64,000 nucleotides of DNA from Rhodoferax saidenbachensis (GCF_001955715.1 NZ_CP019239.1:3968001-4032000), one strand, 5' to 3'; positions 7,653-19,100 are shown, counted from the first letter of the stretch. The notes: generated from the sequence alone by a model not told the origin. Program-made: numbers and translations.

Positions 7653-9065
7653 TCAAGTTTTCAGGACGGTCAGAACCTCGTCGAGCATTTTCTTGGCGTC
7701 GCCAAACAACATGCGGTTGTTTTCCTTGTAGAACAAAGGGTTATCCACGCCGGCGTAGCCCGAGGCCATGCTGCGCTTCATCACGATGGAGGTCTTGGCC
7801 TTCCAGACTTCGAGCACCGGCATGCCGGCGATCGGGCTGGTCGGATCGTCCTGCGCCGACGGATTCACGATGTCGTTGGCGCCAATCACCATCACCACAT
7901 CGGTCGCAGGGAAGTCGTCGTTGATTTCCTCCATCTCGAACACGATGTCGTAGGGCACCTTGGCTTCGGCCAGCAGCACGTTCATGTGACCCGGCATGCG
8001 CCCGGCCACCGGGTGGATACCGAAGCGCACATTGACACCTTTTTCACGCAATGTGCGCGTGATTTCAAACACGGTGTGCTGGGCCTGTGCCACGGCCATG
8101 CCGTAGCCGGGAACGATGATCACGCTCTTGGCTTCGCGCAGCAGCTCGGCAGTTTCCGCCGCATTGACGGCTACCACTTCGCCAGCCGGTTGCGCAGCGC
8201 CCGCCGCGGGCTTGGGTGCCGCACTGGTGGTTCCGAAGCCGCCTGCAATCACGCTGATGAAGCTGCGGTTCATGGCATTGCACATGATGTAAGACAGGAT
8301 GGCGCCACTGGATCCGACCAGCGCACCGGTCACGATCAACAGGTCGTTGGACAGCATGAAACCGGTGGCCGCTGCGGCCCAGCCGGAGTAGCTGTTAAGC
8401 ATGGACACCACCACGGGCATGTCGGCGCCACCAATGGCCATCACCATGTGCACGCCAAACAACAGCGCCACCACAGTCATCACGATCAGCGGCGTCATTC
8501 CCTCGGCCACCGAGGTCGACTGGATGAATTCGCGTCCGAACCAGATCACCACCAGCAGGCCGGCCAGATTCAGCAAATGGCGGCCTGGCAACAGCAGGGG
8601 CTTGCCGCCGATCTTGCCGTTGAGCTTGCCAAAGGCGATCAGTGAACCGGAGAAAGTGACCGCACCAATCAGGATACCGATGTAGATCTCCACATCGTGG
8701 ATCGCCTTTTCGGCACCGGTGTGCTGGATGGAGGTATCGACATAACTGGCAAAACCGACCAGGCAGGCGGCCAGACCCACCATGCTGTGCATCAGTGCCA
8801 CCAGCTCGGGCATCTGGGTCATTTGCACGGTGCGGGCCGCGTACAGGCCCACGCCGCCGCCCAACACCATGGCCCCAGCAATCCAGGGAAGCCCGGCGAC
8901 GGTCACTGTCGGGCCAAACACCGTGGCCAGCACAGCGAGCGCCATGCCCACCATGCCATACAGATTACCGCGCAGCGCGGTGGACTGATTGGACAATCCG
9001 CCCAGGCTCAGGATAAAAAGAATGGTCGCGCCAATGTAGGAGACCGTAGCCAAACTTGCAGACAT
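7653..9065 (-). CDS. pntB: NAD(P) transhydrogenase subunit beta
   Basis: Membrane subunit of the proton-translocating transhydrogenase that makes NADPH from NADH. The 470-residue protein begins [20 protein letters not shown] and has about nine membrane segments, then a Rossmann-like NADP(H) domain (dIII) with the fingerprint [12 protein letters not shown] and [14 protein letters not shown]. It lies 12 bases downstream of pntA, so the two subunits are co-translated. Confidence 0.96.
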   Translation of the reverse strand: MSASLATVSYIGATILFILSLGGLSNQSTALRGNLYGMVGMALAVLATVFGPTVTVAGLPWIAGAMVLGGGVGLYAARTVQMTQMPELVALMHSMVGLAACLVGFASYVDTSIQHTGAEKAIHDVEIYIGILIGAVTFSGSLIAFGKLNGKIGGKPLLLPGRHLLNLAGLLVVIWFGREFIQSTSVAEGMTPLIVMTVVALLFGVHMVMAIGGADMPVVVSMLNSYSGWAAAATGFMLSNDLLIVTGALVGSSGAILSYIMCNAMNRSFISVIAGGFGTTSAAPKPAAGAAQPAGEVVAVNAAETAELLREAKSVIIVPGYGMAVAQAQHTVFEITRTLREKGVNVRFGIHPVAGRMPGHMNVLLAEAKVPYDIVFEMEEINDDFPATDVVMVIGANDIVNPSAQDDPTSPIAGMPVLEVWKAKTSIVMKRSMASGYAGVDNPLFYKENNRMLFGDAKKMLDEVLTVLKT

Positions 9066-9077
9066 CTTCGGGTCTCC

Positions 9078-10688
9078 TTACTTGCGGAACATGGCCAGCA
9101 TGCGCTGGGTGACGGCAAAGCCGCCAAACATATTGATGGCCGTCAGCAAAATGGCCGCAGCCGCCAGCCAGGTGATGAGGCTGTCAGGCCGTCCCCCGGC
9201 ACCGCCCAGCGGAGACACCTGCACCAGCGCGCCGATGGCGATGATGCTGCTGATGGCATTGGTCACACTCATGAGCGGCGTATGCAACGCGGGCTTGACG
9301 TTCCACACCACCATGTAGCCCACAAAACAGGCCAACACAAACACGGTGAAGTGACCCAGGAACGCGGCTGGCGCATAACTGCCGATCAGCCAGAAAAAAA
9401 GCGCCGCCACGGCCATCAAAATGACAAGACTCTTGGCCGACATGGGCTCGCTCGCAGCGCCGTGTCCATGGGCTGGCTTCTTCGCCACCACCGGGGCCGC
9501 TTTGGCCGCAGCCGCAGGAACCGCGGGCAGCTTGGGTGCTGGTGCAGGCCAGGTAACCTGCCCTTCCTTGATGACGGTCAGGCCACGGATGGCGTCGTCT
9601 TCCATGTTGACGTTGGCAATACCGTCTTTGGTCTTGCACAGTTCCTCGCTCAGACGGAACAGGTTGGTCGCGTACAGCGTGGACGACTGTTTGGCTAGGC
9701 GCGATGCCAGGTCCGTGTAACCCACGATGGTCACACCGTGTTTCACCACGGCTTGGCCGGGTTCGGTCAGCTCGCAGTTGCCGCCCTGCTCGGCCGCCAT
9801 GTCGACAATCACGCTGCCGGGCTTCATGGTGCGCACCATCTCGGCGGTGATGAGCTTGGGTGCAGGCTTGCCGGGGATCAGCGCGGTGGTGATGATGATG
9901 TCGACTTCTTTGGCCTGCTGCGCGTACATGGCACGCTGCGCGGCCTGGAAGCCTTCGGACATGACCTTGGCGTACCCGCCGCCACCGCCGCCCTCTTCTT
10001 CGTAATCCACCTTGACGAACTCGCCACCCAGCGAGGTGACCTGGTCGGCCACTTCAGCGCGCGTGTCATTGGCACGCACGATGGCACCCAAGCTGGCCGC
10101 GGTGCCAATGGCCGCCAAACCGGCCACGCCGGCACCAGCGATGAACACCTTGGCGGGAGGCACCTTGCCTGCGGCCGTGATCTGTCCATTGAAAAAACGG
10201 CCAAAGGCATTGGCAGCTTCAATGACGGCACGGTAGCCGCTGACACCGGCCATGGAGGTCAATGCATCCATCTTCTGGGCACGGCTCAATGTGCGTGGCA
10301 ACGCGTCAATCGCCAGCACCGTCGCCTTTTTGGCAGCCAGTTGCTGCAACAGTTCGGGATTTTGTGCGGGCCAGATAAAACTGATCAGCGAGCCGCCTTC
10401 GCGCAGCAGCCCTACTTCGTCGCTTGATGGGCCGCGCACCTTGAACACGATGTCCGATTGCGCCCACAACTCGGCGGCGGTTGCGACCACCGTGGCGCCC
10501 GCAGCACGGTAGCTGTCGTCGTCAAAGTTGGCGGCATCGCCTGCACCCGATTCCACGCTGACCTGGAAGCCCAGCTTGATCAGCTTTTCCACCACATCGG
10601 GGACCGTTGCCACCCGCTTCTCCCCCGGGAAGATTTCTCGGGGGACACCGATACGCTGTCCTTTTTCAGTGGAAACACTGGTCTGCAT
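9078..10688 (-). CDS. pntA: NAD(P) transhydrogenase subunit alpha (full-length, with membrane domain)
   Basis: NAD(H)-binding subunit (dI) fused to the alpha-side membrane domain, like E. coli PntA and unlike the split PntAA/PntAB form. The 536-residue protein starts [20 protein letters not shown] with AGGAG upstream, which decides this start over an earlier in-frame [22 protein letters not shown] is the NAD-binding fold. A Pro/Ala-rich linker is followed by four C-terminal helices ([19 protein letters not shown] onward). A run of six Gly follows YEEE in the mobile-loop region, a minor oddity. Followed immediately by pntB. Confidence 0.96.
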   Translation of the reverse strand: MQTSVSTEKGQRIGVPREIFPGEKRVATVPDVVEKLIKLGFQVSVESGAGDAANFDDDSYRAAGATVVATAAELWAQSDIVFKVRGPSSDEVGLLREGGSLISFIWPAQNPELLQQLAAKKATVLAIDALPRTLSRAQKMDALTSMAGVSGYRAVIEAANAFGRFFNGQITAAGKVPPAKVFIAGAGVAGLAAIGTAASLGAIVRANDTRAEVADQVTSLGGEFVKVDYEEEGGGGGGYAKVMSEGFQAAQRAMYAQQAKEVDIIITTALIPGKPAPKLITAEMVRTMKPGSVIVDMAAEQGGNCELTEPGQAVVKHGVTIVGYTDLASRLAKQSSTLYATNLFRLSEELCKTKDGIANVNMEDDAIRGLTVIKEGQVTWPAPAPKLPAVPAAAAKAAPVVAKKPAHGHGAASEPMSAKSLVILMAVAALFFWLIGSYAPAAFLGHFTVFVLACFVGYMVVWNVKPALHTPLMSVTNAISSIIAIGALVQVSPLGGAGGRPDSLITWLAAAAILLTAINMFGGFAVTQRMLAMFRK

Positions 10689-10853
10689 GAAGCGACTCCT
10701 CAATTTGGATGGGGGTTAGCCTGGGGCATGTTCGCGACGGTAAGCTTCGCGAAAGGTATCTGGGCGGCAACTTTAACTGAATTTGCCTGCGCAAACGCCC
10801 CTCTGGCGCCGCTTGGGCGACAGCCAGCGCAAAACAGCCCAACCTTCCATGCC

Positions 10854-10859
10854 CATAAT
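10854..10859 (+). promoter_or_regulatory. Possible -10 box just before the Nudix gene (leaderless start)
   Basis: CATAAT ends 7 bases before the ATG at 10867, a distance at which transcription would start at or next to the start codon. No convincing ribosome site precedes this ATG. The -35 is unclear. Confidence 0.3.
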
Positions 10860-10866
10860 CCACCGC

Positions 10867-11349
10867 ATGGATGCACGATGGAAACCCAATGTGACGGTCG
10901 CTGCCGTCATCGAGAAAGACGGCCGCTTCCTGCTGGTCGAAGAACACACTGCCGAAGGCCTGCGCCTGAACAACCCGGCGGGCCATCTGGACCCGGCCGA
11001 GTCTCCCGAAGAGGCCTGCACCCGTGAAGTGCTGGAAGAAACCGCCCATGGCTTCACTCCCACGGCACTCATAGGCGTTTACCTGTCGCGCTTTCAGCGT
11101 GGGGCAGAAGACGTGACCTATATGCGTTTTGCCTACTGCGGCGACGTGGGTGCATTCGACGCGCAACGCCCGCTGGACACCGGTATCGAGCGCACCCTGT
11201 GGATGAGCGAGGCCGAAATTCGTGCCTGCCCCGAGCGCCACCGCAGCCCTTTGCTACTGCGCTGCCTCGATGACTACCTGGCCGGTCGGCGCTACCCGCT
11301 CTCCCTGGTCACCACCGACGCCACCGTCTACCACCCCGAGATCCGTTGA
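10867..11349 (+). CDS. Nudix hydrolase, NudJ-like phosphatase
   Basis: Probably hydrolyses small pyrophosphates such as thiamine or nucleoside diphosphates. The 160-residue protein carries the Nudix box GHLDPAESPEEACTRE followed by VLEETAHGF, matching GX5EX7REUXEEXGU. The start MDARWKPNVTVAAV was chosen because conservation starts there. The TGA overlaps the ATG of the next gene (TGATG), implying coupling. The order NudJ-like gene, then mnmA, is also seen in E. coli (nudJ-mnmA), which supports the assignment; the TSUP permease gene sits between them here. Confidence 0.85.
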   Translation: MDARWKPNVTVAAVIEKDGRFLLVEEHTAEGLRLNNPAGHLDPAESPEEACTREVLEETAHGFTPTALIGVYLSRFQRGAEDVTYMRFAYCGDVGAFDAQRPLDTGIERTLWMSEAEIRACPERHRSPLLLRCLDDYLAGRRYPLSLVTTDATVYHPEIR

Positions 11350-12113
11350 TGGACAACACCAGCACTTTCGCCCTGTTGGGTGCGGCGGCCTTTGGTGCTG
11401 GCGTACTGAATTCCGTCGCCGGTGGCGGCAGCTTTCTAACCTTCCCTGCGCTGGTCTACGCAGGCATTCCACCGATTGCGGCCAATGCCACCAGTGCACT
11501 GGCAGTGAGCCCCGGCTATCTGGGGGGCGTCTGGGGCTTCAAGACCGAGCTGCGAGCGCTGGACCGCAGTCTCTTGCGCCGTGAAATTCTGGTATCGGCC
11601 GTGGGTGGTGTGTGTGGGGCCATCCTGCTCTTGGTTACCCCCGCACGCTTGTTTTCGGGTCTGGTGCCCTGGTTGCTGCTGTTTGCAACCTTGCTGTTCA
11701 TGCTGGGGCCGGTTCTGGCGCGCCGCAGCCAAAGTGCACAAACCGGTACCAACAGCCTCGCCGCCTGGCACACGCCGGCGCTGTTTGTCGTGGCGGTATA
11801 CGGCGGTTATTTCAATGGCGGGCTGGGCATTCTGCTGATGGCGCTGTACACACTGAGTGGAGAAACACGCCTGCACACGGTCAATGCGCTGAAAAACCTC
11901 AACTCCTTTGTGCTGTCCATACTTTCCGTCGCGGCTTTTGCCTGGGCCGGGGCCATTGTCTGGCGCGAGGCAGCACTGATGATGGTGGCGGCCACACTGG
12001 GCGGGTTTGCCGGCGCGCGGCTGGCACGGCGTCTGCCCGTGCAGTGGGTACGCGGCATCGTGATCGCCACTGGCCTTGCCATGAGTACGGTGTTTTTCCT
12101 ACGCACCGGTTGA
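11349..12113 (+). CDS. Sulfite exporter TauE/SafE family (TSUP) permease
   Basis: Inner-membrane transporter, 254 residues with about eight predicted membrane segments. The N-terminal motif GVLNSVAGGGSFLTFPAL and its mirror GGYFNGGLGILLMALY in the second half are the internal-repeat signatures of the TauE/SafE family. Family members export sulfite, sulfoacetate or other organic anions; the substrate here cannot be told. The start overlaps the Nudix stop. Downstream mnmA begins 30 bases later and needs sulfur donors, but a functional link is only conjecture. Confidence 0.88.
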   Translation: MDNTSTFALLGAAAFGAGVLNSVAGGGSFLTFPALVYAGIPPIAANATSALAVSPGYLGGVWGFKTELRALDRSLLRREILVSAVGGVCGAILLLVTPARLFSGLVPWLLLFATLLFMLGPVLARRSQSAQTGTNSLAAWHTPALFVVAVYGGYFNGGLGILLMALYTLSGETRLHTVNALKNLNSFVLSILSVAAFAWAGAIVWREAALMMVAATLGGFAGARLARRLPVQWVRGIVIATGLAMSTVFFLRTG

Positions 12114-12129
12114 AAACCAGTCATCTGCC

Positions 12130-12135
12130 TACAAT
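12130..12135 (+). promoter_or_regulatory. Possible -10 box for mnmA
   Basis: TACAAT ends 8 bases before the mnmA ATG, so a transcript from it would be leaderless or nearly so. TTGAAA at 12110-12115 is a -35 candidate but the spacer of 14 is too short, so confidence is limited. Confidence 0.35.
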
Positions 12136-12143
12136 TTAGGCCT

Positions 12144-13271
12144 ATGAAAAAGCAACGGGTCGTGGTGGGTTTGAGTGGCGGGGTCGATTCCGCGGTGACT
12201 GCACACCTGCTCAAACAACAGGGCCATGAGGTCATCGGCATCTTCATGAAGAACTGGGAAGATGACGACGACAGCGAATACTGCTCATCCAACATCGACT
12301 TTGTGGACGCCGCCGCCGTGGCCGACGTGATTGGCATCGAGATCGAACACGTCAACTTTGCAGCCGACTACAAAGACCGCGTGTTCTCCGAATTCCTGCG
12401 CGAATACCAGGCCGGACGCACGCCCAACCCGGACATCCTGTGCAACGCAGAAATCAAGTTCAAGGCCTTTCTGGACCACGCGATGCGCCTGGGTGCCGAA
12501 AAGATCGCGACAGGTCACTATGCAAGGGTGCGCTCGAATGAAGGCACGGGCAAACACGAACTGCTCAAGGGCCTGGACGCATCCAAGGACCAAAGCTATT
12601 TCTTGCACCGGTTGAACCAGGCCCAGCTGTCCAAAACGCTGTTCCCGGTGGGTGAATTGCACAAGACCGAAGTGCGCCGCATTGCCGAAGAAATGCAGTT
12701 GCCCAACGCCAAGAAGAAAGACTCCACCGGCATCTGCTTCATCGGCGAGCGCCCGTTCCGCGAATTCCTGAACCGTTATATCTCCAAGGAGCCCGGCCCG
12801 ATCAAGGACGCCAAGGGCCGCACGATAGGCCAGCACGTGGGTTTGTCCTTCTACACGCTGGGCCAGCGCCAGGGCCTGGGCATCGGCGGCCTCAAGGCCA
12901 AAGGCGCACAACGCGGTGGTGGTGAACACGCACCGTGGTTTGTGGCGCGCAAGGACATGGAAACCAACACCCTGTGGGTGGTACAGGGACACGACCACCC
13001 GTGGCTGCAGTCGCTGTCGCTGCAAGCCCAGGATGCGAGCTGGGTCAGCGGTGAGGCGCCTGCGGCACGCGCCATCGCCGCCAAAACCCGTTACCGCCAG
13101 AGCGACGCGGCCTGCCAGGTGGAAAGCGCCCAGGGGCCGGACTTTGCGCTGCAGTTCAGTGAAAACCAATGGGCCGTGACACCCGGCCAGTCGGCCGTGT
13201 TGTACGACGGCGAGGTGTGCCTGGGCGGTGGCGTGATTGCGGCCGCCCAGCCTGCTGCCGCACTGGCCTGA
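12144..13271 (+). CDS. mnmA: tRNA-specific 2-thiouridylase MnmA
   Basis: Thiolates U34 of tRNA Lys, Glu and Gln using sulfur relayed from IscS/Tus proteins. The 375-residue protein has the PP-loop [12 protein letters not shown] (residues 9-20), the catalytic Cys pair at about C100 ([12 protein letters not shown]) and C198 ([12 protein letters not shown]), and GHYARV and [10 protein letters not shown] tRNA/ATP contacts. Length is normal. No ribosome site is evident before the ATG, but a -10 like TACAAT lies 8 bases upstream. Convergent with tesB, with one base between the stop codons. Confidence 0.96.
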   Translation: MKKQRVVVGLSGGVDSAVTAHLLKQQGHEVIGIFMKNWEDDDDSEYCSSNIDFVDAAAVADVIGIEIEHVNFAADYKDRVFSEFLREYQAGRTPNPDILCNAEIKFKAFLDHAMRLGAEKIATGHYARVRSNEGTGKHELLKGLDASKDQSYFLHRLNQAQLSKTLFPVGELHKTEVRRIAEEMQLPNAKKKDSTGICFIGERPFREFLNRYISKEPGPIKDAKGRTIGQHVGLSFYTLGQRQGLGIGGLKAKGAQRGGGEHAPWFVARKDMETNTLWVVQGHDHPWLQSLSLQAQDASWVSGEAPAARAIAAKTRYRQSDAACQVESAQGPDFALQFSENQWAVTPGQSAVLYDGEVCLGGGVIAAAQPAAALA

Positions 13272-13272
13272 G

Positions 13273-14190
13273 TCAGCCGCCGGACCGCAACTGGCGGATC
13301 AGGCCCTCTTGCGCCACACAGGCCACCAGCTTGCCATCGCGGCTGAAGATGTTGCCGTGGTTCAAGCCCCGCGAATGCCCGGAAATCGGGCTGCTGCAGG
13401 CGTACAGCAACCAGTCATCCACCGCAAAGTCCCGGTAGAACCACATCGCATGGTCCAGGCTCGCCGTGACCATGTCGGGCTGGTAGTAGGTGACACCGTG
13501 CGGGCGCAGACAGGTGCTCAACAGGCTGAAGTCCGAGGCGTAGGCCAGCAGGCATTTCTGCAGCGCCTTGTCGTTTGGCACCGGACCAGCCGCACGGAAC
13601 CAGATGTACTGCACCGGGTCTTTGACTTCGGGCTGCAGCGGGTTGACCGGGTCCACCGACCGGATCTCGATGGCCAGATCGCGCGAAGTAAGAGACGCGG
13701 AGGCCTCAGGAATCAGTTCCGGCACCGGGCGGGCGGTGTTGATAAACGCGGGCAGCGACTCTGGCGGTGGCACCTGCGGCATGGCCACGTGGTGCTCCAG
13801 CCCCGCCTCGTCGACCTGAAAGGACGATGAGAGGATCAGGATGGCCTTGCCGCCTTGCGAGGCCGTCACACGGCGCACGCTGAAGCTGCTGCCGTCGCGA
13901 ATGCGGTCTACGGTGTAGTCAATCGGCGCCCGTGGGTCACCACCACGGATGAAATAGGCATGCAGGGAATGCGCGTGGCGTTGTTCGCAGGTATTGCCAG
14001 CCGCCACCAGCGCCTGCCCCAGGATGTGCCCTCCAAACAGGTTGCGAAACCCCAGGTCCAGGCTTTGCCCGACGTAGTGGTCGGGTTTGACGTTGTCCAG
14101 CGCAAACAGGCCCAGCAACTGCGTCAGCGCAGTGCTGCTGGCCAGCGGGATGGGCACGGTCTTCAGGGTGGGGACTTCCTGTTTTTGCAT
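13273..14190 (-). CDS. tesB: Acyl-CoA thioesterase II
   Basis: Hydrolyses medium- and long-chain acyl-CoA esters; double hotdog fold. The 305-residue product from MQKQEVPTLKTVPIP contains NLFGGHILGQALVAA and HSLHAYFIRGGDP in the first hotdog and MVTASLDHAMWFYRDF, with the catalytic Asp, in the second, as in E. coli TesB. The frame opens further upstream, but homology begins close to residue 10. It follows ssb on the same strand, with a terminator-like hairpin between them. Confidence 0.93.
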   Translation of the reverse strand: MQKQEVPTLKTVPIPLASSTALTQLLGLFALDNVKPDHYVGQSLDLGFRNLFGGHILGQALVAAGNTCEQRHAHSLHAYFIRGGDPRAPIDYTVDRIRDGSSFSVRRVTASQGGKAILILSSSFQVDEAGLEHHVAMPQVPPPESLPAFINTARPVPELIPEASASLTSRDLAIEIRSVDPVNPLQPEVKDPVQYIWFRAAGPVPNDKALQKCLLAYASDFSLLSTCLRPHGVTYYQPDMVTASLDHAMWFYRDFAVDDWLLYACSSPISGHSRGLNHGNIFSRDGKLVACVAQEGLIRQLRSGG

Positions 14191-14242
14191 TGCGGGATTG
14201 GTAAAGAAACGGGTGGGTTGGATGCGCCGTGGCGCTGGAAAG

Positions 14243-14280
14243 CACAAACCCCGGCAAGCGTGTGCTCACCGGGGTTTGTG
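14243..14280 (-). terminator. Hairpin between ssb and tesB
   Basis: A perfect 12-bp stem (CACAAACCCCGG at 14243-14254 with its complement at 14269-14280) closes a 14-nt loop, 24 bases after the ssb stop. Few U residues follow, so this is a probable but not textbook terminator. Confidence 0.6.
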
Positions 14281-14303
14281 TGTCTGTTCAACAGAGGCAG
14301 ACT

Positions 14304-14801
14304 TTAGAACGGGATGTCATCGTCCATGTCGTCAAAACCACTGGCCGGGCGCGGTGCAGGCGCCTGGCGGGGCGCCGGGGCTGCAGCACGCGGGGCGGCT
14401 GCCGGAGGCGCACGGCGCGGTGCGGGGGCACCACCCTCGTCGCCACCGCGCGGGCCGCCCATGCCTTCGCGGCCACCCAGCAGTTGCATCTCGGTGGCGA
14501 TGATGTCCACGGTGTTCTTTTCCACGCCGGCCTGGTCGGTGTATTTACCGTACTTCAGACGGCCTTCCACGTAGATGGGAGCGCCCTTTTTGACATATTC
14601 ACCCACGATTTCGGCCAGGCGCTCGTAGAAGGTGACGCGGTGCCATTGGGTTTCTTCCATGTTCTCGCCGGTATCGCGGTTCTTGCGGCGGCTGGTGGTC
14701 GCGATGCTGATGTTGGCCACGGCCTGGCCCGAGGGCAGGTAACGGATTTCAGGGTCGCGCCCGCAGTTGCCGACCAGAATGACTTTATTGACGGATGCCA
14801 T
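14304..14801 (-). CDS. ssb: Single-stranded DNA-binding protein
   Basis: Coats ssDNA during replication, recombination and repair. The 165-residue protein has the N-terminal OB fold ([50 protein letters not shown]), a Gly/Ala/Pro/Arg-rich linker of about 45 residues, and the acidic tip MDDDIPF that recruits partner proteins. The MFS transporter gene ends 46 bases upstream on the same strand, and uvrA is divergent beyond it, a common Burkholderiales arrangement. Confidence 0.97.
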   Translation of the reverse strand: MASVNKVILVGNCGRDPEIRYLPSGQAVANISIATTSRRKNRDTGENMEETQWHRVTFYERLAEIVGEYVKKGAPIYVEGRLKYGKYTDQAGVEKNTVDIIATEMQLLGGREGMGGPRGGDEGGAPAPRRAPPAAAPRAAAPAPRQAPAPRPASGFDDMDDDIPF

Positions 14802-14847
14802 GGTTTTCTCCAGATTAGTCGATGATTATCCTGCCATTAGAGCCGTT

Positions 14848-16029
14848 TTACGGCCCATCCGGCGCCTTGGGCGACGGAGCCCGCATGGGCCAGGCCACGA
14901 CCAGCCAGGCCAGCATGGCGACCACACAAACCGCAAACAGGCCTTGTGGGCCCGCATGTTTGAGCAGCCAGCCCCCGGCCACCCCGCCCACAAAAAAGCC
15001 CAAAGACTGCAGGGTGTTGTAAACGCCCAGCGCCGTGCCGCGAACATGGGCCGGGGCCACACGTGAAGCCAGGCTGGGCTGGCTGGCCTCCAGCACATTG
15101 AAACCGCAGAAAAAGACGAATAACAACAACGCCAGTACAGGCACCGAGGGCTGGGCCTGGGCGAGCAACAAACCCATCTGCACCATGGCAATCAGGCCTA
15201 CCGCCACCAAAAATACGGCACGCAGGTAACCGCGCTTCTCCAGCGGAAACAGCGAAACGCCCATGACCAGGAAAGAGGCCAGCACAGCAGGCAGATAGAC
15301 CTGCCAGTGTTGGTCTTGGGCCAGCCCCGCCTGTACCAGCAGGGCAGGCAGTGCCACCCACATCGCCAATTGCACGGCATGCAACACAAATACGCCAAAG
15401 TCCAGGCGCAGCAGCGCCGGGTGGCGCAACACCTCGGCCAGGCCTCCGCGTGCCTGCACGACCGGCTGGGCCGGCTCCGCAGGCACCCACCAGAGCACCA
15501 CCACGATGCCCCCCAGCGCCAGCACAGCCGTCAGCACAAACAGGCCATGCAGGCCGATACGGGCCGCCAGCAAGGGCGACAGCACCAGGGACAAGGCAAA
15601 CATCAGACCGATGCAGGCCCCAATCAGCGCCATGGCTTTGGTGCGCACCAGGTCACGTGTCTGGTCGGCCAAGAGAGCGGTCACAGCGGCTGAAATGGCC
15701 CCAGCTCCCTGCAGCGCCCGCCCAGCCACCAGCCAGGACAGACTGGGCGCCCAGGCGGCCAGGGCACTGCCCGCCGCAAATATGACCAAGCCCACCACGA
15801 TGACCGGTTTGCGCCCAAAACGGTCCGATGCCATGCCAAAGGGAATCTGCAGCAGCCCCTGCGTCAGGCCATAAATGCCCATGGCCAGCCCCACCAGCGC
15901 CGGGTCACTCCCCCCCGGATAGCGCCGCGCCTCCAGGGCAAACACGGGGAGTACCAGGAACAGGCCCAGCATGCGCAGGGCAAAAATAAGGGCCAAAGAG
16001 GCACTGGAGCGACGCTCTTGGGGCGTCAT
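14848..16029 (-). CDS. Major facilitator superfamily transporter
   Basis: Inner-membrane antiporter-type permease of 393 residues with about 12 membrane helices. The start MTPQERRSSASLALIFALRML puts the first helix right after a short basic N-terminus; an earlier in-frame start at 16128 would add an unusual Cys- and Pro-rich leader. Motif A appears as FGMASDRFGRKPVIVVG in the loop between helices 2 and 3, and ADQTRDLVRTKAMALIG follows helix 5. It belongs to the drug/H+ antiporter-like branch; substrate unknown. It sits between ssb and divergent uvrA. Confidence 0.85.
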   Translation of the reverse strand: MTPQERRSSASLALIFALRMLGLFLVLPVFALEARRYPGGSDPALVGLAMGIYGLTQGLLQIPFGMASDRFGRKPVIVVGLVIFAAGSALAAWAPSLSWLVAGRALQGAGAISAAVTALLADQTRDLVRTKAMALIGACIGLMFALSLVLSPLLAARIGLHGLFVLTAVLALGGIVVVLWWVPAEPAQPVVQARGGLAEVLRHPALLRLDFGVFVLHAVQLAMWVALPALLVQAGLAQDQHWQVYLPAVLASFLVMGVSLFPLEKRGYLRAVFLVAVGLIAMVQMGLLLAQAQPSVPVLALLLFVFFCGFNVLEASQPSLASRVAPAHVRGTALGVYNTLQSLGFFVGGVAGGWLLKHAGPQGLFAVCVVAMLAWLVVAWPMRAPSPKAPDGP

Positions 16030-16142
16030 GGTGGTATCAGGCAGGGCGGGCGTAGGCACAACAGGCGCTCGTAGACAAAAGGCGGCGCAGGCCCAGGGTA
16101 GGCAGCGCAAGCCGACATTGTCTATCATGGCGGGTTACTCTT

Positions 16143-19100
16143 TTGGCGGCCACGAACTTGAACTCTCCTACTGACGACGACAGCAAACACCTGGCATCCA
16201 GCGAGAGTGGCAAGTACCTTGCCACGGCCCTGCAGCAGCAAAACATCAGCGTGCGGGGTGCGCGCACCCACAATCTGAAGAACATCGACCTCGATATCCC
16301 GCGCAACCAGCTCGTGGTGATCACCGGGTTGTCGGGTTCGGGCAAGTCCAGCCTGGCGTTTGACACGCTGTACGCTGAGGGCCAGCGCCGTTATGTGGAG
16401 AGCCTCTCCACCTACGCGCGCCAGTTTTTGCAACTGATGGACAAACCCGATGTGGACATGATCGAGGGCCTGTCGCCGGCGATCTCCATCGAGCAAAAGG
16501 CCACCAGCCACAACCCGCGTTCCACCGTGGGCACCGTGACCGAGATCCACGATTACCTGCGCCTGCTGTTCGCCCGCGCGGGCACCCCGTTTTGCCCCGA
16601 CCACGACCTGCCGCTGCAAGCGCAAACCGTCAGCCAGATGGTGGATGCGGTACTCGCTCTGCCCGAAGACACGCGCCTGATGATCCTGGCGCCACTGGCG
16701 CGCGAGAAGAAGGGCGAATTTCTGGATGTGTTTGCCGACATGCAAGCCCAGGGTTATGTGCGCTTTCGTATCAATGGCCAGGCCTATGCGTTTGACGAAC
16801 TGCCCGCACTCAAGAAGACGGAGAAGCACGACATCGACGTGGTGGTGGACCGCATCAAGGTGCGCCCCGACATGAAGCAGCGTCTGGCCGAAAGCTTCGA
16901 AGCCGCGCTGCGCCTGGCCAATGGCCGCGCCATTGCGCTGGAGATGGACAGTGAAAATCGCTCTGAAAACGATAGCGGTTCGCACACAGCGGATGCGGGC
17001 TACAGCCCTAAAGAGCACTTATTCAACGCCAAATTCGCCTGCCCGGTGTGCAGCTACTCGATTGCCGAGCTGGAGCCGCGCCTGTTCTCGTTCAACTCGC
17101 CCGTAGGCGCATGCCCGAGCTGTGACGGACTGGGCGCGCAAGAGGTGTTTGACCCGGCGCGCGTGGTGGCCTTCCCCACGCTGAGCCTGGCCAGCGGCGC
17201 GATCAAGGGCTGGGACCGGCGCAATGGCTATTACTTTGCGATGCTGGAGAGCCTGGCCAAACACTACAAGTTCGATATTGAGCAATCCTTTGAGTCGCTG
17301 CCTGCGCATGTGCAGCAAGTCATCCTGTACGGTTCGGGCGAGGAAGAAATCAAGTTCAGCTATGTGATGGACTCTGGGGCATCGCAAGGCAAGAAGATGT
17401 CCAAGAAACACGCCTTCGAGGGCATCCTGCCCAACATGGCGCGGCGCTACCGCGAGACCGACTCTGCCCTGGTGCGCGAAGACCTGGCGCGCATGCGCAG
17501 CACCCAGCACTGTCCGGACTGCAATGGCTCGCGCCTGCGCCGCGAAGCGCGCCACGTGAAGATTGGCGAGGGCGACCAGGCCCGCGCCATCTTCGAGATC
17601 AGCCACAGCACGCTGCGCGAGAGTTACGCCTATTTCAGCCAACTCACCATGCACGGCGCCAAGGGCGAGATCGCCGCCAAGGTGGTGCGCGAGATTGGCC
17701 TGCGCCTGAAATTCCTCAACGACGTAGGCCTGAACTATCTGAGCCTGGACCGCAGCGCCGAGACATTGTCGGGCGGTGAATCGCAACGCATCCGCCTGGC
17801 GTCCCAAATTGGTTCCGGCCTGACCGGCGTGATGTACGTGCTGGACGAGCCCAGCATCGGCCTGCACCAGCGCGACAACGACCGGCTGATCGACACGCTC
17901 AAACACCTGCGCGACATTGGCAACAGCGTGCTGGTGGTGGAGCACGACGAAGACATGATGCGCGCCGCCGACCACGTGATCGACATGGGCCTGGGTGCGG
18001 GTATCCACGGCGGGCGCGTGATTGCGCAGGGCACGTTCGATGAAGTGAAGGCGAACACCGAATCGCTGACCGGCCAGTACCTGGCGGGCACTTTGAAGAT
18101 TGACGTGCCCAAACGCCGTACGCCCTGGATCCCCACCGTAGCACCTGCGCCGGCAGAGAAAAAAGTCGCAGCGAAAGGCGCGCCGAGCAAGGCCGCGCTG
18201 GCTTGGGCAGAGCGCAATGCGCATCACCTGGCCACCCAAGGCGACCTGCAAGCGCTGCGCGTGGTCAAGGCATCGGGCCACAACCTGAAGGATGTGAGCG
18301 TCGAATTCCCCGTAGGCCTGTTTACCTGTGTGACCGGCGTGTCCGGCTCGGGCAAGTCCACGCTGGTCAACGACACGCTGTATGCCGCCGTGGCCCGCTC
18401 AATCTATCGCGCACACGACGAACCTGCCGCGCACGAGGCCATCGAAGGCATCGAACATTTCGACAAGGTCATCAACGTCGACCAGTCGCCAATCGGCCGC
18501 ACGCCACGCTCCAACCCCGCCACCTACACCGGCCTGTTCACGCCCATCCGCGAGCTGATGGCCGAAGTGCCCGTGGCGCGCGAACGCGGCTACGGCCCGG
18601 GGCGCTTCAGCTTCAACGTGGCCGGTGGCCGCTGTGAGGCCTGCCAGGGCGACGGCATGGTCAAGGTCGAAATGCACTTTTTGCCCGACGTGTATGTGCC
18701 CTGCGATGTGTGCGCGGGCCAGCGCTACAACCGCGAAACGCTGGAGGTCCTCTACAAGGGCAAGAACATCGCGCAGATTCTGGACATGACGGTCGAGGCC
18801 GCCTACGCCTTCCTGCAGGCCGTGCCCACCATTGCACGCAAGCTGCAGACGCTGCTCGATGTGGGCCTCTCCTACATCCGCCTCGGTCAGGCGGCCACCA
18901 CACTGTCTGGCGGTGAGGCACAGCGCGTCAAGCTGGCGCTGGAGCTGTCCAAGAAAGACACCGGCCGCACGCTCTACATCCTGGACGAGCCCACCACCGG
19001 TCTGCACTTTGCCGACATTGCGCTGCTCTTGAAGGTACTGCACCAGTTGCGCGACGCGGGCAACACCATCGTCGTCATCGAGCACAACCTGGACGTCATC

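Noticed and set aside
5881..7731. 616-residue open frame on the plus strand across fadD
   Set aside because: It is the antisense shadow of fadD in high-GC DNA; its residue composition (His/Gln/Gly-rich) matches no family, while the minus strand has complete FadD motifs.
16123..16128. TATCAT as a -10 box for uvrA
   Set aside because: It lies 14 bases before the TTG start with no -35 at proper spacing; not strong enough to list.
17019..18281. 420-residue minus-strand open frame within uvrA
   Set aside because: Antisense shadow; UvrA motifs are continuous on the plus strand.
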